64,000 bases of DNA from Lachnoclostridium phytofermentans (GTDB lineage: Bacteria > Bacillota > Clostridia > Lachnospirales > Lachnospiraceae): NCBI RefSeq assembly GCF_000733755.1, contig NZ_JPOF01000003.1, positions 1,565,001-1,629,000 of the forward strand, read 5' to 3'. How positions within the stretch are numbered: the first letter of the stretch is position 1; each line of letters opens with the position of its first letter. This document shows positions 54,187-62,046 of this stretch, piece after piece. Both the position numbers and the translations under genes were made by a program. The notes beneath the pieces were generated by a model. It did no database searches. It was not told the origin of the DNA and was given only the letters and a program-made list of their open reading frames with translations.

Positions 54187-54215
54187 ATTATAGCACTTTT
54201 TTTGAAGGGATACAA
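54187..54215 (-). promoter_or_regulatory. Promoter of the hydS/hydA2 operon
   Basis: On the minus strand, TTGTAT (54215-54210), 17-bp spacer, TATAAT (54192-54187), giving a start inside the Rex-like operator. Confidence 0.75.
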
Positions 54216-54243
54216 GTTTTCTTAAGAAGCTTAGCATGGTTTC

Positions 54244-55083
54244 TTACGCCATGCTAAGTGATTGAATTGCAATACAGAAAGGGCCTCCCTGTGTTGTAAA
54301 AGCTGGGCTTAATTTGTGTATTAATATGTCAGAATGAGGGAAAGCAGCTTTTAATAATTCACTCGCTGTTTTAGCAAGGGAAGGTGCAAGGGAATGGGAA
54401 ATATAAAGTTTATGATCTTCCCCTACCTTATCCTCCTCAAGACTTCGAATAATTTCAAGAATCGCTTTTGTAAAACTACGCTTAATTGAAAAGTTACAGA
54501 TCTGTTTACCATCTTTCGTTAAGGTCATTACAGGAACAAGATGAATGGTTTTACCAACAAATGCTGCAAGATGGCTTAATCTGCCGCCTCTTCTAAGATA
54601 ATCAAAATCTTGTGGAATTAGGAAAGAGCGGGAGCTTGCAATCATCTTTTCAAGTTTAACTACGATTTCTGAAACAGTATGATTTTGATCTGCCAGACGT
54701 TTTGCATGCTCTACAAGTGTTCTGTGAGGTCCGCAGAGTGTCTTTGAATTTAGGACAGTAATTCGTTCGCTGTCATCGACCATATTTTTTGCTAATAGAG
54801 CAGACTGATAGGTGCCGGATAATCCATCTGCCATCGTGATGTTTAGAATCTCATCTTCTGGAAAACGATTATAAAGGTCTACGACTCTTCCTATTGCAGG
54901 TTGTGAGGATAGAGGAATGTGTCCTTGATGAATTAATTCAACGAATTCCTCTGTTTGTATCTCCTCAAACTCTTCATAGGTTTTATCATTAATAGTTACT
55001 GCTAAAGGAGAAACATAGATTCCTTTTTCTTCTGCCTCGCTAACGGAGTATAGAGTAGATGTGTCTGAAATTATTCTGATCAT
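54244..55083 (-). CDS. DegV family fatty-acid-binding protein
   Basis: 279 aa from the ATG at 55083 (MIRIISDTSTLY) with GAAAGGAAC upstream; the frame opens further upstream at 55206 but without homology. DegV proteins bind a fatty acid and, as FakB, present it to the FakA kinase for phospholipid synthesis. ISDTSTLYSVSEAEEKG, TSQPA-like SSQPAIGRV and GLSGTYQSA mark the lipid-binding core. No fakA gene is adjacent. The 3' end faces the hydrogenase promoter. Confidence 0.92.
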   Translation of the reverse strand: MIRIISDTSTLYSVSEAEEKGIYVSPLAVTINDKTYEEFEEIQTEEFVELIHQGHIPLSSQPAIGRVVDLYNRFPEDEILNITMADGLSGTYQSALLAKNMVDDSERITVLNSKTLCGPHRTLVEHAKRLADQNHTVSEIVVKLEKMIASSRSFLIPQDFDYLRRGGRLSHLAAFVGKTIHLVPVMTLTKDGKQICNFSIKRSFTKAILEIIRSLEEDKVGEDHKLYISHSLAPSLAKTASELLKAAFPHSDILIHKLSPAFTTQGGPFCIAIQSLSMA

Positions 55084-55740
55084 GAGTTCCTTTCTATGTG
55101 ATGGATTTCTCCATACCTTATTCATAATGACAATGAGAAGTTCGTAAAGCGTGCTTTTCATTGTATGAGTCTTGCTCATTATATCGAAAAGTGTCGAAAT
55201 ATGCAAAGAAGATTATTTAAAATATTTATAAAGAATTTGGAACGGAGCTAAAACGATATGGAAAGTCATAAATAATAAAAAGTAAACGATGAAAATCAGT
55301 GTGTTTCTCTTAAAAATTCAGGATGCCTCTATCTTGTTTACCCTATTTTAAAGAAATATTGTTTAAATCTATTGAAAAATATATAAAATTAAGAAGTATT
55401 TTGTGTGGTGCTATTGAAATCGTAAGGGTTCTCATACTATAATAGAGCTATCTTTTATAAAGAATATTTCAACCACTGAATCAATGGGTAAGTCTTATGC
55501 TTAAGTTATAGAGGCAAATAAGACACGCTTTCTTAAAAAAGGAATTGGTTAATGCCAAGAAATAAAACAAGAGGGGTATGAAGTTACCTCATTTGTTAAG
55601 AATAAAGAAAACGGAACTTGCAGGAGCACAAGAGTCAAACCTTTCATTAGCATAACTGAGATTTTGTTAAGCAAAATAAGGGGGATGTAGTGGAGTGAAA
55701 ACAGAGAAAAAGAATGGGATATAGGAAAGGAGAAATAGAG
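55084..55740 (+). promoter_or_regulatory. Intergenic region: hairpin repeat copy 6 and asnS promoter with long leader
   Basis: Family A copy 6 lies at 55121-55169 (TGACAATGAGAAGTTCG, AAAGCGTGCTTTTCATTGT). For asnS, TTGAAA (55414-55419), 18-bp spacer and TATAAT (55438-55443) form a good promoter, leaving a leader of about 290 nt. No T-box signature (AGGGTGGNACCGCG) is present. A 25-codon ORF beginning ATGAAGTTACCTCATTTG near 55579 may be a leader peptide. Confidence 0.55.
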
Positions 55741-57132
55741 ATGGAACTTGTACAAGTAAGAGAACTGTTTCGTAACAAGGAACAATATCTAGGAAAGAAA
55801 ATAACAGTCGGCGGCTGGGTACGCAGCGTCAGAGACACAAAAACATTTGGATTTATCGTTATGAGTGATGGTACATTTTTTGAAACCTTACAGATTGTTT
55901 ATACGGACAAGCTAAGTAATTTTGCAGAAATCTCCAAATTCAATGTAGGTTCTGCAGTTGTTGTAACCGGTACACTTGTTGCTACTCCAGATGCAAAACA
56001 GCCATTTGAAGTTCAGGCAGAGGAGGTACTCTTAGAGGGGGCTTCTACATCCGATTACCCACTTCAAAAGAAGAGACACTCCTTAGAATTTTTAAGAACG
56101 ATGACACATCTTCGACCAAGAACAAATACGTTCCAAGCAGTATTCCGTGTTCGTTCTCTTGTTGCTTATGCAATTCATAAGTTTTTTCAGGAGAGAGATT
56201 TCGTCTATGTTCATACACCATTAATCACTGGAAGTGACTGTGAGGGTGCTGGTGAGATGTTCCAAGTAACTACTCTTGATCTAAACAATATACCTAAGAC
56301 AAAAGAGGGTAAGGTTGATTTTGATCAGGATTTCTTTAATAAGCCAACCAATTTAACCGTAAGTGGCCAGTTAAATGGTGAGACTTATGCGATGGCATTT
56401 AAAAACATCTATACCTTTGGACCTACTTTCCGTGCAGAAAATTCGAATACAACAAGACATGCCGCAGAGTTCTGGATGATCGAGCCGGAAATCGCATTTG
56501 CTGACTTAAAGGATGACATGATCTTAGCAGAGTCTATGCTTAAATATGTAATCAAGTATGTATTAGAGCATGCACCAGAAGAGATGAACTTCTTCAATTC
56601 TTTTGTAGATCAGGGATTACTTGAGAGATTACAACACGTTGCTAACTCAGAATTTGGTCATATAACCTATACAGAGGCTATTGATATCTTAGAGAAGAAC
56701 AACGATAAATTTGAATATAAGGTATCCTGGGGTTGTGATTTACAGACAGAGCATGAGCGCTACTTAACAGAACAGGTATTTAAGAAGCCAGTGTTTGTTA
56801 CTGACTATCCAAAGGAAATCAAGGCATTTTATATGAAGTTAAATGAAGATAATAAAACCGTTGCAGCAATGGATCTCTTAGTTCCTGGTATCGGTGAAAT
56901 TATCGGTGGTAGCCAAAGAGAGGATGATTATGACAAGTTAGTTGCAAAGATGAAAGAAAGCAACTTAAACGAAGAAGATTATGATTTCTATCTTGATTTA
57001 AGAAAATATGGATCAGCAAGACACGCAGGATTTGGTCTTGGTTTCGAGCGCTGCGTCATGTATTTAACAGGTATGGGTAACATTCGTGATGTTATTCCAT
57101 TCCCAAGAACAGTGAATAACTGTGATTTATAA
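55741..57132 (+). CDS. asnS: Asparaginyl-tRNA synthetase
   Basis: 463 aa from the ATG at 55741 with AAAGGAG upstream; the frame opens at 55714 without a start signal. Class IIb synthetase: an N-terminal OB-fold anticodon-binding domain ([20 protein letters not shown]) precedes the catalytic core with motif 2 [20 protein letters not shown] and motif 3 [21 protein letters not shown]. It charges tRNA-Asn, whose gene also lies in this window at 729. The long promoter-to-start distance suggests leader regulation. A perfect terminator follows at 57438. Confidence 0.95.
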   Translation: MELVQVRELFRNKEQYLGKKITVGGWVRSVRDTKTFGFIVMSDGTFFETLQIVYTDKLSNFAEISKFNVGSAVVVTGTLVATPDAKQPFEVQAEEVLLEGASTSDYPLQKKRHSLEFLRTMTHLRPRTNTFQAVFRVRSLVAYAIHKFFQERDFVYVHTPLITGSDCEGAGEMFQVTTLDLNNIPKTKEGKVDFDQDFFNKPTNLTVSGQLNGETYAMAFKNIYTFGPTFRAENSNTTRHAAEFWMIEPEIAFADLKDDMILAESMLKYVIKYVLEHAPEEMNFFNSFVDQGLLERLQHVANSEFGHITYTEAIDILEKNNDKFEYKVSWGCDLQTEHERYLTEQVFKKPVFVTDYPKEIKAFYMKLNEDNKTVAAMDLLVPGIGEIIGGSQREDDYDKLVAKMKESNLNEEDYDFYLDLRKYGSARHAGFGLGFERCVMYLTGMGNIRDVIPFPRTVNNCDL

Positions 57133-57220
57133 AAATCGTATCAAGGTTAATGGTAATACGATCTAAATATACTAGTATCAAAAATAAGAATGCAAAAGAA
57201 AAAGCATGTTAACTCTGATA

Positions 57221-57265
57221 CCTGACAAGGAAAAGCTCGCCGCGCGAGCTTTTCCTTGTTTCAGG
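57221..57265. repeat. Dispersed hairpin repeat family A, copy 7 (perfect stem)
   Basis: ACAAGGAAAAGCTCG and CGAGCTTTTCCTTGT form a perfect 15-bp stem flanked by CCTGA/TCAGG. It is the most symmetric member of the family. Confidence 0.8.
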
Positions 57266-57437
57266 CATAACTATATGGAAAGCAGAGATGGTAATGTATG
57301 TACTATATATAAACCAACATTTGAAATTATGAATTCATTGAACTCTTATCATTATAATGAACTAATAACTCATAGGAACTTCTAGTACTTGATAGCTGCT
57401 TCCAAGATTCTATGGAGTATCCTAGGAGAAATCAAAA

Positions 57438-57476
57438 CATCCCTCTCGAAGACCTTAACCGAGAGGGATGTTTTTG
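57438..57476 (+). terminator. Terminator after asnS
   Basis: ACATCCCTCTCG pairs perfectly with CGAGAGGGATGT, followed by TTTTT. It lies about 300 bp after the asnS stop, behind hairpin repeat copy 7. Confidence 0.85.
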
Positions 57477-57560
57477 AAGAAAATAATAATCCTAATTATT
57501 TAGGATACAAATCGCTTATTTAAAACCAGTGAATTATCTTATTAAAGACCAAAATCAGTT

Positions 57561-57637
57561 TCTATAATCGATTGACGGTGCAAAGGCCGCACCTTTTATG
57601 AGAACCTGCTTCGCAGCTTCTCATAAGTTATATTATA
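57561..57637. repeat. Dispersed hairpin repeat family B, third copy
   Basis: TCTATAATCGATTGACGGTGC through the CCGCACC hairpin to a TTATGAGAA (57596-57604) / TTCTCATAA (57618-57626) stem. Relative to 12722-12752 the stem changes C to G and G to C together, keeping the pair. It overlaps the stop of the queT gene. Confidence 0.85.
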
Positions 57638-58151
57638 CAATGTCATATTTATTTTTTTCTTTTGCAAATCCAGGAATATAAAAGATTTTCTTATATGGTT
57701 TTAAGCAATATAATAATATGATACCTATAACCCCACAAGAAATAACTTCACCAATACCAACCGTTAACATCATAAAAGGAATTGACATAGCTTCGCCATA
57801 AGCAAAACGTAGAATCCAAGGGATGATAATCGTATTAGCGACTATTGGAGGAATTGGAACAAGGAACTTGTATCTTCGTAAGGAATAAGAACCGATTGCT
57901 CCAAGTAAGGTAGCAAGAGTCCCGAAGACAATATCAAGAATATCGCATCCTGCAATAATATTACCTAGCAAACAACCAATCGTAACTCCCGGTATCGCTG
58001 CCGGAGTAAAGAATGGAAGAATCGTCAGGGCTTCTGCAAAACGCACTTGAATATAAGAGACGCTGATTGGTTGAAATAATAAAACCAGCACAACATAAAT
58101 GGCCGCAATCATCGCAGAATGCAGCAAGAAATAAAGTGTTTTGTTTTTCAT
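57633..58151 (-). CDS. queT: QueT transporter family protein (queuosine precursor uptake)
   Basis: 172 aa from the ATG at 58151 with AAAGGAGA upstream; the frame opens at 58199, inside the leader element. About five membrane segments with VSYIQVRFAEALTILPFFTP and PGVTIGCLLGNIIAGCDILD match the QueT (DUF988) S-component of an ECF-type transporter for a queuosine precursor such as preQ1. The ECF module is shared and encoded elsewhere. The leader contains alternative stems of the kind seen in preQ1 riboswitches. Confidence 0.88.
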   Translation of the reverse strand: MKNKTLYFLLHSAMIAAIYVVLVLLFQPISVSYIQVRFAEALTILPFFTPAAIPGVTIGCLLGNIIAGCDILDIVFGTLATLLGAIGSYSLRRYKFLVPIPPIVANTIIIPWILRFAYGEAMSIPFMMLTVGIGEVISCGVIGIILLYCLKPYKKIFYIPGFAKEKNKYDIV

Positions 58152-58176
58152 AAAAATCTCCTTTAGTTTTGTTTTA

Positions 58177-58222
58177 CGTGTGGAAGGTCTCGAACACACG
58201 ATTACCCATTGGTATAGACCTT
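58177..58222 (-). promoter_or_regulatory. Candidate RNA switch in the queT leader (preQ1-type, class unassigned)
   Basis: On the minus strand, AAGGTCT (58222-58216) pairs with AGACCTT (58190-58184) around a TACC/GGTA hairpin, and CGTGTG (58200-58195) pairs with CACACG (58182-58177). The second strand of each stem interleaves, so the two stems are either a pseudoknot (with an implausibly short 1-nt linker) or mutually exclusive. It ends 26 bp before the ATG. The gene identity makes preQ1 the likely ligand, but the fold does not clearly match class I. Confidence 0.45.
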
Positions 58223-58336
58223 GTTTTTATGGGGTTTTAGCATGTAATATAATAACTCATAGGCTAAGAAAAAGCAAGTATTACACAGTTGTAATTTAAT
58301 AATAGGATGAAAGACTCCTTTTGCAGAAATATTTCA

Positions 58337-58365
58337 TTGCTATGTATTAGCAAATTTTGTATAAT
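58337..58365 (+). promoter_or_regulatory. Promoter with inverted repeat ahead of the TIR-like/receiver gene
   Basis: TTGCTA (58337-58342), 17-bp spacer, TATAAT (58360-58365). TTGCTA-TGTAT-TAGCAA (58337-58353) is a perfect inverted repeat over the -35 and may be an operator. The leader is about 170 nt. Confidence 0.65.
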
Positions 58366-58537
58366 AATCACAAAACAATAAGAAAAATAAGTATAAGGTG
58401 TCAGGATCAATCTTGGAGTTCTTATAAGCATATCGGTATGAGAAATTTCCTAAACAGTGTATTCTATAGAATATAAGGAAGTTATGAAAAATGAAATTAG
58501 ACATGATGATATCTTTCTATGAAAGGAGGGAGAATAG

Positions 58538-59437
58538 ATGGCTAGAACAGTTACTGCTTATGACCTTTTAATATCCTGTCCTGGTGATGTATCACAATTT
58601 GTAGAAAAAATTGAAAATGCTGTGAGTAAATTTAATAACTTTTACGGACGTGAAAATGATATAGTATTACGCACAATCAGCTGGACAAACAATTCTTTTC
58701 CTCAGTTTGGAGCACATCCTCAAAAATTATTAGATAAACAAATTGTTGAAAAAGCTGATATTGCCATTGCAGTTTTCTGGACAAGATTTGGAACAGAAAC
58801 AGAAGATTATGGTTCTGGCACGGAAGAAGAAATTGAAAAAATGCTAAAGGATGGCAAACAAGTATTTTTATATTTTCTTGACAAGCCAATACAACCGTCA
58901 AAAATCGACCAAGAGCAGTATAGTAAAATTCAAGCTTTTAAGGAGAAACATAAGAAAGGTGGATTATTTTTTACCGTACAAGATGAAAATGCTCTTGAAA
59001 ATGCATTTCGTGGAAACTTGGAATTGTATATGGATAGTATAATTCATGGGAAGAAGTTTAGTCAGACGAAGGGAAGTAAACTGATTCTTTGGGTTGACGA
59101 TTGTCCGGAAAATAATATTTACTTGAGACATATTTTTGAAAATTATGGTTTAAAATTTGATTTGGCACTATCTACAGATAAAGCATTAAACCAAATTGAG
59201 AACAATGATTATGCATTAATAATATCTGATATGGGGAGAAAAGAGGGTCCACGAGAGGGATATGTTCTGTTAAAACAAATCAGAGATAATGGTAATAACG
59301 TTCCATATGTCATATTCTCATCTGATGGAAGTAGGTCAGAGCATAGATTTGAAGCAGAGAAACATGGTGCACAAGGGTCAACCGATGATTCGAGTGAAGC
59401 GGTTGATCTGGTTTTAAAATTATTGCTTAACAAATGA
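58538..59437 (+). CDS. TIR/nucleoside deoxyribosyltransferase-like domain fused to a divergent receiver domain
   Basis: 299 aa with GAAAGGAGGG upstream. Residues 5-115: a Rossmann-like domain beginning YDLLISCPGDV, with ADIAIAVFWTRFGTETEDY and GSGTEEEIEKM. The SGT-E pattern resembles the catalytic Glu of nucleoside deoxyribosyltransferase, TIR and related NAD-processing folds. Residues 180-295: a receiver domain with D187/D188 in WVDDCPENN and D231 in IISDMGRKEGPREGYVLL. The usual Lys is replaced (GAQGSTDD), a subclass known to pair with varied effectors. It stands alone with its own promoter and terminator. A signalling or defence effector is plausible but unproven. Confidence 0.75.
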   Translation: MARTVTAYDLLISCPGDVSQFVEKIENAVSKFNNFYGRENDIVLRTISWTNNSFPQFGAHPQKLLDKQIVEKADIAIAVFWTRFGTETEDYGSGTEEEIEKMLKDGKQVFLYFLDKPIQPSKIDQEQYSKIQAFKEKHKKGGLFFTVQDENALENAFRGNLELYMDSIIHGKKFSQTKGSKLILWVDDCPENNIYLRHIFENYGLKFDLALSTDKALNQIENNDYALIISDMGRKEGPREGYVLLKQIRDNGNNVPYVIFSSDGSRSEHRFEAEKHGAQGSTDDSSEAVDLVLKLLLNK

Positions 59438-59486
59438 TGAAAGCAAAATAATAATACATAATAATATTTCAATTAGTAATACGTAA

Positions 59487-59533
59487 ATCCCCTGTAAGAG
59501 AAATTAATATGCTTTTGCAGGGGTATCTTCTTT
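59487..59533 (+). terminator. Terminator after the TIR-like/receiver gene
   Basis: ATCCCCTGTAAGAG pairs with CTTTTGCAGGGGTAT, followed by a T-rich tract. It separates the gene from the XRE gene. Confidence 0.7.
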
Positions 59534-59663
59534 TACTGCTAGTACCCATTTTATATTTATCTGGGATAAAACACGATGTAATAAAATTCAGTACTTTCAT
59601 GGGCAATAAGATACTAAGGCCTATCTAAACTCCACGTTAAGTAGACAATTTAGAACACACCGT

Positions 59664-59680
59664 TTGTATATATAATACAA
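59664..59680 (+). promoter_or_regulatory. Inverted-repeat operator ahead of the XRE gene
   Basis: TTGTAT-ATATA-ATACAA, 6-5-6 inverted repeat, 46 bp before the ATG and spanning a TATAAT-like -10. Probably the autoregulatory site of the XRE protein. Confidence 0.5.
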
Positions 59681-59725
59681 CAAGTGTAGTAATATTTACC
59701 TAACAATAGAAGGAGGTAATTAGGA

Positions 59726-60436
59726 ATGGATACAGAAACGATTGGAAGATTTATAGCCGTTCGCAGAAAAGTAAGGGGACTTACACAGCAACAGCTTGCT
59801 GACGAGCTAGGATTAACAAACAAGGCAATCTCAAAGTGGGAAACGGGACAGGGGATGCCGGATGTTACGACGTTACCGATACTTGCTGAGATATTGGGAA
59901 TAACGGTAGATGAGCTTTTAAAAGGAGAATTGATTGATAAAATCGATAATAAGAAGGAATACGGGATGGAGGACAGCTATACCGTACATCGAAGCATTTT
60001 TTGGTTTAAGGTCATGGCTTGCCTATCGATTTTCTTTGCACTTGCAGGCAATATTACTCCATTATTTATGCTTAGAGAAACTTCAGCGGTAGCAGCTTTC
60101 TTGTTTGGGTGTTGGTTTGAAATATGTAGTGTAACAGTGTTTATGGTATTTTATTTCAGAATGAAAAGTGAGATAGAGTTTCATAGCAAGACCTCAGCGA
60201 GTAAGGAAAATTCAATATTAATAAGAAATCAATTTATGAAATATGAACTTTGGTTTTGGTTGCTTTCGCCATCTGCTCTGCTTGTAACGATGGTGTCAGA
60301 AGCTCTATCCTGGGAAAATCCTATGATGCAAACCATTTTATCAATTGTTATTGCTATAATGGTAGGATTACAATTAATGTTTAGAATTAGGAATACTGGA
60401 AAGGTAACGAAAATCAATTCGAAGATGTTGATGTGA
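59726..60436 (+). CDS. XRE family HTH protein with C-terminal membrane domain
   Basis: 236 aa with GAAGGAGG upstream. A Cro/CI-type HTH (residues 6-60: LTQQQLADELGLTNKAISKW) is followed by four hydrophobic segments (about 88-110, 115-140, 170-195, 205-225). Membrane-tethered XRE regulators of this layout are common in Firmicutes. Target unknown. A terminator (60491-60531) and repeat copy 8 follow. Confidence 0.88.
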   Translation: MDTETIGRFIAVRRKVRGLTQQQLADELGLTNKAISKWETGQGMPDVTTLPILAEILGITVDELLKGELIDKIDNKKEYGMEDSYTVHRSIFWFKVMACLSIFFALAGNITPLFMLRETSAVAAFLFGCWFEICSVTVFMVFYFRMKSEIEFHSKTSASKENSILIRNQFMKYELWFWLLSPSALLVTMVSEALSWENPMMQTILSIVIAIMVGLQLMFRIRNTGKVTKINSKMLM

Positions 60437-60490
60437 TAATAATAGGTCTTTTGATGTAAGCAAATTAGAAAGAAGTTTTTAGATTATACT

Positions 60491-60531
60491 GAGTCAGAAA
60501 ATATGTATGCATCTATTTTCTGGCTCTTTTT
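60491..60531 (+). terminator. Terminator after the XRE gene
   Basis: GAGTCAGAAAAT pairs with ATTTTCTGGCTC (one G-T), followed by TTTTT. Hairpin repeat copy 8 abuts it. Confidence 0.8.
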
Positions 60532-60574
60532 ATTCATGACAGGGAAAAGTCCGCGAAGCGAGCTTTTTCTTGTC
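60532..60574. repeat. Dispersed hairpin repeat family A, copy 8
   Basis: ATTCATGACAGGGAAAAGTC then GCGAAGCGAGCTTTTTCTTG. The stem change to AGGG is tolerated as a G-T pair. Confidence 0.8.
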
Positions 60575-60576
60575 GT

Positions 60577-60807
60577 ATGAAAAGAAGAAATAACAACTAT
60601 TATTATACTGGTGATCTTGACTTTATAATGTGCTACATAAAAACCTGTAAGAGTGCAGGTATTTATGTTATTATGGAACTTGTTGGAAAATACGATTTTG
60701 TACATACCAAGATAAAAAAGTTGTTAAAAACGGATAATACCATAATGGAAATCAGTGATATTATGGTTAAGGAAGGGATAGCGAATTGTAATAGGCTACT
60801 TCCTTAA
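60577..60807 (+). CDS. Possible small ORF of 76 aa, unsupported
   Basis: An ATG directly after repeat copy 8 opens 76 codons (MKRRNNNYYYTGDLDFIMCY...). There is no ribosome binding site and no family recognised. The later half (KYDFVHTKIKKLLKTDNTIM) reads like a protein helix, so it may be a remnant of a lost gene. Low confidence. Confidence 0.2.
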   Translation: MKRRNNNYYYTGDLDFIMCYIKTCKSAGIYVIMELVGKYDFVHTKIKKLLKTDNTIMEISDIMVKEGIANCNRLLP

Positions 60808-60859
60808 GTGTATAGAAAGCAAATGGATAAGATGTGATATGCTTAGAATGGAGGTTATG

Positions 60860-61972
60860 ATGAGTTCATTACCAAAGGAAAACCCAGTCATGATAACAGA
60901 GGATTATAGGCCAAAGGACAAGCCCCTAATTATGTCCATGGTAGAGGAAATGAAGGAAAAGGGAGTGCCAGAAGAAATTGTGGTAGAGCAGATCAATGAG
61001 TTCTGTAGCATTGTAGACAGACCTGAAATGAAGATAGTTGGAATTCAAATACCTATGAATCCATACAGTGGTTTCGATGCTATTTCAATTGTAAAAAAAC
61101 TGATAAGTGATGGAACATGTAAGCTGTTAGAGGAACTGCTTCATCCGAACAAAAAAGGAAGGTATGTTGCTGCAGTTAGTCAGGTGAAGACAGGGATTGA
61201 ATTTACTTATGTAGTTGGAGTTGAGGTCGAAAGCTTTGATCATCTACCAAAACATTTACCACCAGATACCGTAATGCTAACCTGTCCGGCTGCACGATAT
61301 GGTAAGGTCAGAAGAAAGCCAGCGAACAAAGAAGACAGGCATGCAGCCGCAAAGCAAGCAATCTGTTATTTATCTTCTCAGGAATTTAGAAATACCACAG
61401 GGTTATCCTATGATGTTGATGCCACGCCATTTCGTGTATTTGATCACTGTGGAGAATTGATATCTGCTTATGAGCCAGTGAAAAAACCAAATAACGAGGA
61501 AGAAAAGTTTGAACAGGTAGGATGCGAAATTGTAATGCTTCCTGAGATTAAAGTCATTGGATGCACGGGAGAAAATGGCTCCGGTATGTGGAACTTGTTT
61601 GACATTGAGAACGATATTGATTGGAAAGCAGCTGGAAGTCTGAATGATTATCAGTACTATTCTTTTACCACCAAGGATGAGGAAGGGAATAATACAAGCA
61701 TCTTTGGTCGGATTGTTGGGGATTTTAATCATGTCCCTGAGTGTCTTGAGCAGGCAGCGATGCCATCAGGGCTATGGGTTAAGTTTTATCAGAAACAGAT
61801 AAACAATGATGATCCTTCAATTATTTTTGAAGGTGCCAAGGAGTTATTATTCTCACAAAAATATCCGGATTACGAAGAAGATTATTCTATTCGTAGCGGT
61901 TTATATGTGGCCCAATATGAGCAAGGTGCATGTTATTACTTTCCAATCAGAGAAAAGTCAAGAGATAAGTAG
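60860..61972 (+). CDS. Tandem effector-binding-domain (GyrI-like) protein
   Basis: 370 aa. The ATG at 60860 lies 5 bp after GGAGG; earlier ATGs at 60839 and 60857 are too close or upstream of that site. It has no HTH. Two GyrI/AraC effector-like modules can be traced: residues about 35-210 (MKIVGIQIPMNPYSGFDAIS..AAVSQVKTGIEFTYVVGVEV) and about 220-365 (IKVIGCTGENGSGMWNLFD..). Such domains bind small hydrophobic ligands. It lies 74 bp before an AraC regulator gene, suggesting a ligand-sensing pair. Function is inferred. Confidence 0.65.
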   Translation: MSSLPKENPVMITEDYRPKDKPLIMSMVEEMKEKGVPEEIVVEQINEFCSIVDRPEMKIVGIQIPMNPYSGFDAISIVKKLISDGTCKLLEELLHPNKKGRYVAAVSQVKTGIEFTYVVGVEVESFDHLPKHLPPDTVMLTCPAARYGKVRRKPANKEDRHAAAKQAICYLSSQEFRNTTGLSYDVDATPFRVFDHCGELISAYEPVKKPNNEEEKFEQVGCEIVMLPEIKVIGCTGENGSGMWNLFDIENDIDWKAAGSLNDYQYYSFTTKDEEGNNTSIFGRIVGDFNHVPECLEQAAMPSGLWVKFYQKQINNDDPSIIFEGAKELLFSQKYPDYEEDYSIRSGLYVAQYEQGACYYFPIREKSRDK

Positions 61973-62046
61973 AAGTATACTCTAATGAACTTTGCTAAAC
62001 TAAACAATTTCTATAAAGGTAGCAATTTACTTAAGGGGAGGTAGGG

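Noticed and set aside
55207-55740. T-box riboswitch ahead of asnS
   Set aside because: The T-box sequence and specifier-loop layout are not present.
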